A DNA stretch of 64,000 nucleotides from a virus. Below, piece by piece: positions 57,457-64,000 of the stretch. A program made the position numbers and the translations under genes. A model generated the notes under the pieces. The model did not search any database. It was not told the DNA's origin and saw only the letters and a list, made by a program, of their open reading frames with translations. Numbering within the stretch: the first letter of the stretch is position 1; each line of letters starts with the position of its first letter. The stretch covers positions 1-64,000 of the IMG/VR virus record IMGVR_UViG_3300008050_000025. One strand, written 5' to 3'.

Positions 57457-58971
57457 TTAGGCGCGTTCAGCTTTACCGAATGGCTGGATTAGGTAGTTAG
57501 AGTTAGCACCGATGATTCGGATAACCCTGTAGAATCGTGATTCAGGAGACACAGCAACCTTACCGTAACGGGTAATCAAACCTTTCCTTGGTTGGAAGGT
57601 TTCAGGGTCTGTGATTGTAGGCAACATTTGTAGTGGTACATATGGTGCGTAGATAAATCCTGAGTCCATTGCGCTAGAGCCTTTGTATCCCATCAGAATT
57701 TCATCTTCTGGATATAGAGGGTCTACGTATACGTCAAACTGTCCCATCCACTTGCCTTTGTAGGTAATGTTGTTACCTAGCTGGCCAGCAGCTTCCTTAG
57801 GAGCACCACCTTCAAGCTTAGCGGCAGACCACAGCATAGCTGCGATGAATGGAGAAGTAACCATGAAGTTACCTGCACCACGCCATGTAGTCTTGTAGAT
57901 GTCCTGAGAGGCGAATTGAATCACAGCAATCAGGTTAGCGTACACTTCGCCCAAGTGTCGAGGAGCAAGTCCAAGCGCACTAGTTGAGAAGTCTACCAGG
58001 AATACGTTCTCGTCAGTACGGGCAGGGTTTGTACCCAACCTAGTAGCAGACGAATCGTTAGCATCCAATTGGTAGCTGTACGAGCCAGGAACATTTCCAA
58101 ATCCGTCAGATGCGAAGTTGTTAGAGTTACCTAGGTCCATTGCTGCACGGTTAAATCCACCGCTATCGTGACGGTCGTAAGCGATGTTACGGACATCCTC
58201 GATAAGTTCACGGTCGATTTCAAGACGTACTTCGTTACCAAGCAAGCCAGTCAGTTCTTTCTCTAGAGAGATGTTGTGATAAGCCTTAAGGTCTTGAGCA
58301 GCTTCGATTGTCCATAGAGCACGGAACTTTCTTGTTCGTGCCAAGACAGCTTGTTGTTCGATGTGGAAGTTGATTTCCGGGATACCAGTACCTGCCAGGA
58401 TTTCACCAGCAGATGTACTCCAAGGAGCATTGTATCCAGCAGCAGTACCCGAAGGCCATGCAGCAATCGAACCACCAACAGTAGCTGAGCCATCAATGAA
58501 GTCGGAGCCAGAAGCTACGCTTGAAAGAGACTTAGCACCTGCACCAGCAGTATCAGTAGAAACATCCAGTGCTCCAACGTTACCGTTTCCTACGGCAACT
58601 TTGTTAGCGTAGGTCAGGTTGTACTTGCTGTATACGGTTTCAACATCACTACCGTATTGACGGTCGTGACCCAAGTAGAATACTTGAGAAACTGGGGCGC
58701 TCATTGGTTGAACACCGCAAATCTTGTTTGCAATCAGTTCAGGGAAAATCCTGCGAATTAGAGGAAATGCGAATTTCTGGAATGTGCCAAGTTGACCAAC
58801 ATTCGTGCTCTCAGAAAGCATTTGACCTGTCTCCTTCACTTGCTCGTTAACAATCATTGCTGCTTGGTTTTCCAAGAGTACAGCAGTTGTTTCACGAATA
58901 GAAGGGTCATCAATATCTTTCAGGATTTTGCCCCATTTCTCTACTAAAAGGTCGTTAGTTGTTTTAGTCAT
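57457..58971 (-). CDS. major capsid protein (gp23-like)
   Basis: 504 aa. The start MTKTTNDLLVEKWGKILKDI, a helical stretch and then FPLIRRIFPELIANKICGVQ with QPMSAPVSQVFYL match T4 gp23. Residue 54 (LSE before STN) fits the prohead-protease site L-x-E, so about 54 residues would be removed in maturation. It is followed by a hairpin terminator and preceded by the scaffold. Confidence 0.95.
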   Translation of the reverse strand: MTKTTNDLLVEKWGKILKDIDDPSIRETTAVLLENQAAMIVNEQVKETGQMLSESTNVGQLGTFQKFAFPLIRRIFPELIANKICGVQPMSAPVSQVFYLGHDRQYGSDVETVYSKYNLTYANKVAVGNGNVGALDVSTDTAGAGAKSLSSVASGSDFIDGSATVGGSIAAWPSGTAAGYNAPWSTSAGEILAGTGIPEINFHIEQQAVLARTRKFRALWTIEAAQDLKAYHNISLEKELTGLLGNEVRLEIDRELIEDVRNIAYDRHDSGGFNRAAMDLGNSNNFASDGFGNVPGSYSYQLDANDSSATRLGTNPARTDENVFLVDFSTSALGLAPRHLGEVYANLIAVIQFASQDIYKTTWRGAGNFMVTSPFIAAMLWSAAKLEGGAPKEAAGQLGNNITYKGKWMGQFDVYVDPLYPEDEILMGYKGSSAMDSGFIYAPYVPLQMLPTITDPETFQPRKGLITRYGKVAVSPESRFYRVIRIIGANSNYLIQPFGKAERA

Positions 58972-58984
58972 GTTAAATTACTTA

Positions 58985-59593
58985 TTAGCCGTTAAGAGAA
59001 TCACTGAGAGCGATTACTTCCTCGGTTAGGTGTGGATTGAAAGTGTCGTCCAAAGCATCTGCTCCATCCAACTCCCCATCCGAATTCTCGTTGATAATGT
59101 GTGCCTTGTCTGACAGTTCCATATCCCCAAAAGATTCCTCTAGCTCCTCATTCTGTTCCTTGAGGCCAGAGATAATTTCGACAGACTCACTCAGTTGAGT
59201 TTCAAGGTCTGCCTTTTCATTGTAAGAATTATCTAGAAGCTCGTTGCTTTTCGCAACTGACTCTTCAAGTTTTGAAATCTTTTCTTCGAAGTCTTCACGA
59301 AGAGATTTGATTTCTTCGTTGTCCGATACCGTTGCAACAATGTTTTTAATCTTGTTGAATGCATCTGCATCCTTAGCTTCGTTGACCTCTTGCGCAAGTT
59401 CTTCCCGCGCAACTTCTTTAAGGTCAGTCAGTTTGGTAGAAAGGAAAGAAGCTACTTTCGATTCTAACAACCTTTGGTTAGCAGTCACTTCGTCGTTAAT
59501 CACTTCCTCTACAATGCTACAAATCTCCTCGATACCTGTCTGTGACAAGCCTTCGGGAAGGAGTTTGACGATTTGTTCAAGTTGCTTTCTCAT
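58985..59593 (-). CDS. prohead scaffold protein (gp22-like)
   Basis: 202 aa, acidic, with a long coiled coil (residues about 95-155, SLREDFEEKISKLEESVAKS). Its place between prohead protease and capsid gene, plus size and helical content, identify it as the inner core scaffold that the protease later degrades. ATAAATATT lies upstream. Confidence 0.75.
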   Translation of the reverse strand: MRKQLEQIVKLLPEGLSQTGIEEICSIVEEVINDEVTANQRLLESKVASFLSTKLTDLKEVAREELAQEVNEAKDADAFNKIKNIVATVSDNEEIKSLREDFEEKISKLEESVAKSNELLDNSYNEKADLETQLSESVEIISGLKEQNEELEESFGDMELSDKAHIINENSDGELDGADALDDTFNPHLTEEVIALSDSLNG

Positions 59594-59636
59594 AAGTCTT
59601 TCTACAATATTTATTAATGTCCCACTAAAGGGCTTT

Positions 59637-60245
59637 CTATTTTTTAATTCCTTCTAGAGCTTCACGTAAGAACTGGATGTACAGCATCTCTTCGTGGTAC
59701 TTGCTGTACTTATTCCCGTACTCTACGCTCTCTAAAATACATGCGCCTTCCATCAATGTAGGGTTGGCTCCGACGCACGAAGGGTCGGCTACGATATCCC
59801 AGCACATGATTGTGAGGTTCTCGCCAACTCTAAACTTCCCTTCTTCAATCGGAATCAACGAACCTGTGGCTCTGGAAGACATTCCGATACGAACACCATC
59901 ACGTACTAAGTCTTGAGCGACCTTTCCAGCAGGAGTGTTTAGCAATTCGACATTGCCCATAACCTTGTTACCTTCCATGTATAACTCTGTAATGAGACAT
60001 GCGGCATTCTTAAGGTTGACTGTAGGTGAGGAGGGATGGTCAAGCTCCCCGACGAACTTTCTCTCTTGGATAAGGTTTTGCAGCCTACCAACTTCTCTCT
60101 CTAGGATATCCTTAGAGTACTTTCGGTTGTTCCTATTGAAGACTTCTGCTTCTGCAAGAAGACCTGTCAACACCATGTTGCCCGACTTAGAAGACTCTTC
60201 CAAGACAGACAAACCGCCAAATGAACATACATCGGTTATTAACAT
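59637..60245 (-). CDS. prohead maturation protease (gp21-like)
   Basis: 202 aa. FVGELDHPSSPTVNLKNAAC carries the catalytic His, and GVRIGMSSRATGS the catalytic Ser, as in T4 gp21. It cleaves scaffold and the N-terminus of the capsid protein. A conserved Asp further on (WDIVADPSCV) is the third member. Confidence 0.9.
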   Translation of the reverse strand: MLITDVCSFGGLSVLEESSKSGNMVLTGLLAEAEVFNRNNRKYSKDILEREVGRLQNLIQERKFVGELDHPSSPTVNLKNAACLITELYMEGNKVMGNVELLNTPAGKVAQDLVRDGVRIGMSSRATGSLIPIEEGKFRVGENLTIMCWDIVADPSCVGANPTLMEGACILESVEYGNKYSKYHEEMLYIQFLREALEGIKK

Positions 60246-60697
60246 TATCCTACTCTTTTAAGGAACTCCTCAATGCGTCCCTTTGAAATGGCCTTTTTCT
60301 TTTTCTTCTTAGGAGCGGCCTTCTTCTTTTTAGGCTCCATACTTTGTGCTGTACCAACTCCGATAGCACCACATGCAGTCATCTCTTGGAGATTCCTTAA
60401 GGTCTTGAGACCTTCTTCAAGCACCTTGATTGCAGCGTCAATGATTGGAGCAGCGTCAGCGGTATCATCGCTGGCCTTGCTTTCATTAAGCACTACTGGG
60501 TCTGGGGTGAAATGCTCATCACCTGTGGCATGAGCAATAAGCTTGTCACGGTCAGCGGAGGAAATCTCAGGAAGAGCGTCCTCTTGTATCGGCGTAAGGT
60601 TAGAAGTGTTATCCCCGACTGGCGGTATTGCTACCGTAGGCGGGGAGTTTTTCATAATCTCCAGAGCAATGTCGCCTAGAGTTTGTTCTCCTTCCAT
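60245..60697 (-). CDS. possible prohead core protein, 150 aa
   Basis: Not recognised by sequence. It ends in a Lys-rich patch (KKKKAAPKKKKKK) and has an acidic, Pro-rich start. Its place before the protease suggests a core or head-internal protein such as T4 gp67/gp68. AGGAG precedes the ATG. Confidence 0.5.
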   Translation of the reverse strand: MEGEQTLGDIALEIMKNSPPTVAIPPVGDNTSNLTPIQEDALPEISSADRDKLIAHATGDEHFTPDPVVLNESKASDDTADAAPIIDAAIKVLEEGLKTLRNLQEMTACGAIGVGTAQSMEPKKKKAAPKKKKKKAISKGRIEEFLKRVG

Positions 60698-60700
60698 GGA

Positions 60701-61225
60701 TTACTCCTCCGACAAGTATGCGATAAACTCTGCGTCCTCTTCCGAGTCTACGATTTCGTACCCATCTTCACACTCTACAAGGTATGCGTAGGATGTAGCG
60801 TCTTCTTCGTTCTCTACAATGTTGTACGTGGTCTCGTTAACAGTTAGAGTTAAGTCTTCGTCAGACTCTGCATCCACTTCTTCTGCTTCCTCTTGCAGAA
60901 CAGCCATTACCATTGCCTCACCTTCTACCTCAAAAACATCCTCAGTAACAACGTAAGTATCCTCGTCCAACTTGACCTCTACGATAGGGTCAATGCTGTC
61001 TTGGATGCTTTCAAATACGTTATCCTCAAGGTTGCTAATAGGGATATAGATGTCGCCATCATACTCTACAAACTCCTCAGAGAGTTGGAATACATTGTCG
61101 CCAATAGCGCATACGAGAACATTTGCGTCAGAAGTTTCATCGCTGAAATCAATTCCTGCATGTTCCATTAGCATACGGGCAGTATCTTTAGGAACGCCCC
61201 CTTCTTTTCTATTTAGATAATCCAT
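60701..61225 (-). CDS. acidic hypothetical protein, 174 aa
   Basis: Not recognised. Strongly acidic with many Glu/Asp (EEAEEVDAESDEDL), and four or five strand-like VxEVxL segments. The ATG at 61225 is chosen for position after the lipoprotein gene. It may be a structural or core protein. Confidence 0.5.
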   Translation of the reverse strand: MDYLNRKEGGVPKDTARMLMEHAGIDFSDETSDANVLVCAIGDNVFQLSEEFVEYDGDIYIPISNLEDNVFESIQDSIDPIVEVKLDEDTYVVTEDVFEVEGEAMVMAVLQEEAEEVDAESDEDLTLTVNETTYNIVENEEDATSYAYLVECEDGYEIVDSEEDAEFIAYLSEE

Positions 61226-61691
61226 TTTCTTTAGATTTGTTTGAATCCCTATCTTCAAGATGAAGGGCTTCCTCTATCATATTTAGTCGCTCATAGTTTT
61301 CTACTGCCCATTTTTTAGGAGCACTATTTCCTGACAATGAACGAATAAGCTTTCCTGCCTTCTTCCTACCACCTCTAAACAATAGGATAGTGATAATTGT
61401 TGCCACGATAGCACCATAAATCAAAGTCTCCCCTAGCTCTCTCAACTCATAAAGAAGCCTCGCAAGGCCTCCTTCTGGCGGTGGAGCAATTTGCGTATGC
61501 TCTTCTAAGGAATCCATATACGCCTCTGTCGAGAACGCGACTACGGCAGTGGAGGCCCCAATAACAACTGGCGTAAGTCCAAGCCCTGCGCCTAGCATAG
61601 CTGTACCGCCAGCAGCGGCTCCAACAATTAGAGCGGCGCAGCTAGTGAACATGAACATTACAAATGCTATAAACGTGTGCCTAAACTTCAC
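61209..61691 (-). CDS. predicted membrane lipoprotein, 160 aa
   Basis: Starts at GTG: KFRHTFIAFVMFMFTSC, a signal sequence ending in an FTSC lipobox. A Gly/Ala-rich hydrophobic segment (AALIVGAAAGGTAMLGAGLG) and a second helix (LIYGAIVATIITILLF) follow. A virion-cluster gene encoding a membrane lipoprotein is unexpected. It may serve in exclusion or lysis. Confidence 0.6.
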   Translation of the reverse strand: MKFRHTFIAFVMFMFTSCAALIVGAAAGGTAMLGAGLGLTPVVIGASTAVVAFSTEAYMDSLEEHTQIAPPPEGGLARLLYELRELGETLIYGAIVATIITILLFRGGRKKAGKLIRSLSGNSAPKKWAVENYERLNMIEEALHLEDRDSNKSKENGLSK

Positions 61692-61698
61692 ACAGTAT

Positions 61699-63324
61699 TT
61701 AGACCTTTCGAATATATCCGTACACATCAATACCCCAGCGGCCACCTGCCGAGGAGTTTAGACCTGATGCCACAAACGTCATAGACGTAGGACCTTCACC
61801 TGCCTCTTTGATGTAAGGAATGGTTGTACTGGCTACGTCCACATAATTATTAGGTCTGCCGTCATACAAATCGTTCCTGACTCTGCCAATAGTTAAATAC
61901 ATAGATTGCCCATCATTATCAGTGTATCTCAAAGTTGACTCAGAAGTTTGGTCCCCTCCACCGATACGGTATTTGGCCCTGACTAGAAGAGCCACAATGT
62001 CGTCACCCTCAGGAGCTACCGTGGCAGTTGGAATAACTGTATGTGTGCCGTTGCTTTGGTTAGGCATCAAAGTGACATCTGAATTAAACAAAACAAGTTC
62101 TTGTGTTCCGAGGCTCTCAAGTCTATCCTCTAGAGAGACCAACCTCCCTTCGTGGTTTCCTGGGGAGTCTGAGCCAACACCTTTAACAATGTCATCTCTT
62201 AATGTTCTGTAATCAGGGTCTCTTCTTGTCATAACCCTGTTGGTAAATGATGGTCTGAATGCTGCGACCATCCCCTGTCTTTCGTCTAAAGTAAGCTCTG
62301 CTGTCCTAAAGAAAGGCCTAATATCTACGACGTTACTGCTAGGAATAAAGGAGCCTTCTAAATGCCCAAAAGGTGTAAGGACATAGCATAAAGGCAAGCA
62401 GAAAGTTCCTCGTTCAGTTAACTGTCCATCAGCCCAATCTGACAGTGCATCTGCTGTTGGGATATCCGACCACTGTTCTCCAAACAATGGAGTGCGTACA
62501 CAGTCATCAGGCCTGAACGTAAAGTTCTTTAAGTCTTCTACCAAAGGAGTTGTTGTGTACTTGTGACCTTCAAATCCTCCGTTTGCTCCACCCTTCTTCT
62601 CATCAATAACATTGCCAAGATTAATCTCAGTCGTCTTTTGCAGAGAGGTCCTTCCTTCAAGCTCTGCGTCATCGGCAAACCTACTCCCTTCTTTCCTATT
62701 GAGGTTTACAGTTTCAGGACTTTCCATAAACCAACCGCCCTGCATAACTCCTAGCTTAGGCTTTAAGTTGTCCTGGTCTTCTGCTGGGTACGCTTCAATA
62801 AAAACAATATCCATTCGATATGCTGGAGCCGAGTTGCTTCCCTCTACAACATCTGGATAGTCATCAGTTGTGAATGCTGGGATTACTACACTGGGATTTG
62901 CACCATTAGTTTCAAGCAAGCGAACAAGAGCGGTTCTACCCATGCCCCAACCTTTAACCCCATCAATGCCATACGAGCTATCCTCTGGCTGTGCCTTGAC
63001 AATCTTGTCATTCTCGGCCAGCATCCCAGGTGCTCTCCTTTCCTGCAACCCGTCAGCCCTATCAGGAGCACTGTTCACCCGCGCAATAAAGCTTCCAGGG
63101 TTCGCAAAGATATACCCAGGCGCAGACTCATCTACGTAAGGCTTAAGGTCTCCGAAAGTTGAGCGTCCTGTTAACTGTCCAATCTCAGCACGAAGTTGGT
63201 CAACTTGTACTTGCAAGATTTCATCATTCGAAAGCAAATCTTTCAAAGGAAGGTTATCAACCTCGGACGTGTAAGGGTCATTCGGTTGATAGAATCTGAT
63301 GTTTCTCTTAATAGTGTTAGCCAT
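61699..63324 (-). CDS. virion structural protein, 541 aa
   Basis: The start FYQPNDPYTSEVDNLPLKDLL is a known opening of phage structural proteins. The rest is beta-rich and acidic with no enzymatic motif. Its place in the head/tail operon supports a baseplate, tail or head-decoration role. Confidence 0.6.
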   Translation of the reverse strand: MANTIKRNIRFYQPNDPYTSEVDNLPLKDLLSNDEILQVQVDQLRAEIGQLTGRSTFGDLKPYVDESAPGYIFANPGSFIARVNSAPDRADGLQERRAPGMLAENDKIVKAQPEDSSYGIDGVKGWGMGRTALVRLLETNGANPSVVIPAFTTDDYPDVVEGSNSAPAYRMDIVFIEAYPAEDQDNLKPKLGVMQGGWFMESPETVNLNRKEGSRFADDAELEGRTSLQKTTEINLGNVIDEKKGGANGGFEGHKYTTTPLVEDLKNFTFRPDDCVRTPLFGEQWSDIPTADALSDWADGQLTERGTFCLPLCYVLTPFGHLEGSFIPSSNVVDIRPFFRTAELTLDERQGMVAAFRPSFTNRVMTRRDPDYRTLRDDIVKGVGSDSPGNHEGRLVSLEDRLESLGTQELVLFNSDVTLMPNQSNGTHTVIPTATVAPEGDDIVALLVRAKYRIGGGDQTSESTLRYTDNDGQSMYLTIGRVRNDLYDGRPNNYVDVASTTIPYIKEAGEGPTSMTFVASGLNSSAGGRWGIDVYGYIRKV

Positions 63325-64000
63325 TATAGTAATTTATTTAGGTCAAACAAGTTGAGAGAACGAACTCCCACGCCGAAGGTATCTGTATCCGTCGCACCAT
63401 CTCGGCCTTCTCCACCAGCACCATTTGTTGAACGGTAGATTGACACACCATTAACCTTCTTGAAGGATAGGTGTTTGGCATTGTTGAACAAGTTAGAGGC
63501 AGAGTCATCAAGGAAGTTTCTCATATACCCTAATGAATCCATATGCAATGGTGACGGTAAAACAGACGGGGTAGACGACACTAGTACACTACCACTGGTA
63601 GCCATGTCCCTAGTGTATATTGACGTTTGCGATGGAGGGAGAAGAGCGGGTGTTCCAATTCCTGGTGAAGGAATACCCCAACCATGAATGTCTTCGTATC
63701 CACTCAAGGATTTACCTGTAATCTCCAAGCCCCCTTCTAGTCCAATAACTCTTCGTGGGTCTGAGCCTGGGACTGCCGAAGCATCCATAGTAATGTTCAT
63801 AAACCCTTGCGAGTTGATTTGGTCAATAGGATAGCCTCCTGTATCTCTACCGATAGTTACAATGCCCAGACCTGCTTGGTCGGCACTAGCTGCATACATG
63901 GTTTTAAGGTCGCCCCTGTGACCAAACATAAGTCTAAACACTCCATAGTTTCGGAAAGCGTTATCGCCGTTGTAGGTTGTAGCTGCTCCATACTTTCCAA
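63324..64000 (-). CDS. virion protein, 5' part outside the window
   Basis: The frame runs from the stop at 63324 to the right edge without a stop, so the start is beyond the window (at least 225 codons here). The sequence around AFRNYGVFRLMFGHRGDLK is structural in character. The GTG at 63941 is not the real start. Probably encodes a head, tail or fibre protein. Confidence 0.6.
   Translation of the reverse strand, partial: GKYGAATTYNGDNAFRNYGVFRLMFGHRGDLKTMYAASADQAGLGIVTIGRDTGGYPIDQINSQGFMNITMDASAVPGSDPRRVIGLEGGLEITGKSLSGYEDIHGWGIPSPGIGTPALLPPSQTSIYTRDMATSGSVLVSSTPSVLPSPLHMDSLGYMRNFLDDSASNLFNNAKHLSFKKVNGVSIYRSTNGAGGEGRDGATDTDTFGVGVRSLNLFDLNKLL

Noticed and set aside
1-64000. CRISPR array or insertion sequence
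   Set aside because: No series of regularly spaced repeats and no transposase-like gene was seen. The only mobile parts visible are the intein and the GIY-YIG gene.
1-64000. Integrase, attachment site or lysogeny repressor
   Set aside because: No integrase-, partition- or CI-like protein is visible in this window. The gene set fits a lytic phage.

Overview
The window is a 64-kb piece of a large contractile-tailed (myovirus) double-stranded DNA phage of the broad T4-like type. The evidence is a set of T4-type genes: tail sheath (gp18-like), tail tube (gp19-like), sheath-stabilising/terminator protein (gp15-like), neck protein (gp13-like), major capsid protein (gp23-like), scaffold, prohead protease (gp21-like), UvsX-like recombinase, gp41-like helicase, gp32-like SSB, gp46/gp47 exonuclease pair and a small gp55-like sigma factor. 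Several genes differ from T4: a family-A DNA polymerase replaces the family-B enzyme, ribonucleotide reductase is class II (cobalamin-dependent), and a GroES homologue is present. Lipoboxes in several proteins and a predicted polysaccharide-hydrolysing tailspike suggest a Gram-negative host with surface glycan. The host itself cannot be named from the sequence.

Layout. 0-4 kb: small leftward early-type genes ending in a Gp88-like protein. 4.0-4.6 kb: a rightward promoter, a hairpin terminator and one small gene. 4.6-12 kb: leftward accessory genes, including nicotinamide phosphoribosyltransferase (NadV), a lipoprotein, RtcB RNA ligase, a PD-(D/E)XK nuclease, a sigma-like protein, a calcineurin-type phosphoesterase and membrane proteins. 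12.1-12.5 kb: tRNA cluster 1 (Thr, Trp, one unresolved isotype). 12.5-16.2 kb: a three-gene CobS/MoxR AAA+ - acidic protein - vWA (CobT-like) operon. 16.3-20.2 kb: a rightward tailspike with a glycosidase-like barrel plus a stand-alone copy of its C-terminal domain. 20.2-22.2 kb: a leftward alpha/beta hydrolase and tRNA cluster 2 (Arg, Gly, Pro). 22.2-24.7 kb: a repeat-rich leftward fibre gene. 24.9-25.5 kb: a rightward PAS-domain membrane protein.

25.4-28.9 kb: a ClpA-D2-like unfoldase, three small genes and the recombinase. 28.9-35 kb: a glycan island with GDP-mannose 3,5-epimerase, a SAM methyltransferase and five glycosyltransferase-like proteins. 35-48.9 kb: the replication, recombination and nucleotide module, with an intein in the reductase active site and a DNA polymerase split inside its exonuclease domain. 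49.3-64 kb: the leftward virion module, interrupted by a GIY-YIG homing endonuclease and cut by the right edge of the window.

Regulation. Four sigma70-like promoters with 16-bp spacers lie in front of the tRNA clusters and the AAA+/vWA operon. A second motif, CTATATA(A/C), lies only about 5-20 nt upstream of the start codons of tail, fibre, neck and PAS genes. It probably marks late promoters read with the phage sigma factor and giving very short or leaderless transcripts. NadV, RtcB and the tRNAs together look like a set that would counter NAD-depleting and tRNA-cutting host defences. Many genes overlap as ATGA or TAATG, and several very short reading frames (24-56 codons) fit exactly into such overlaps.
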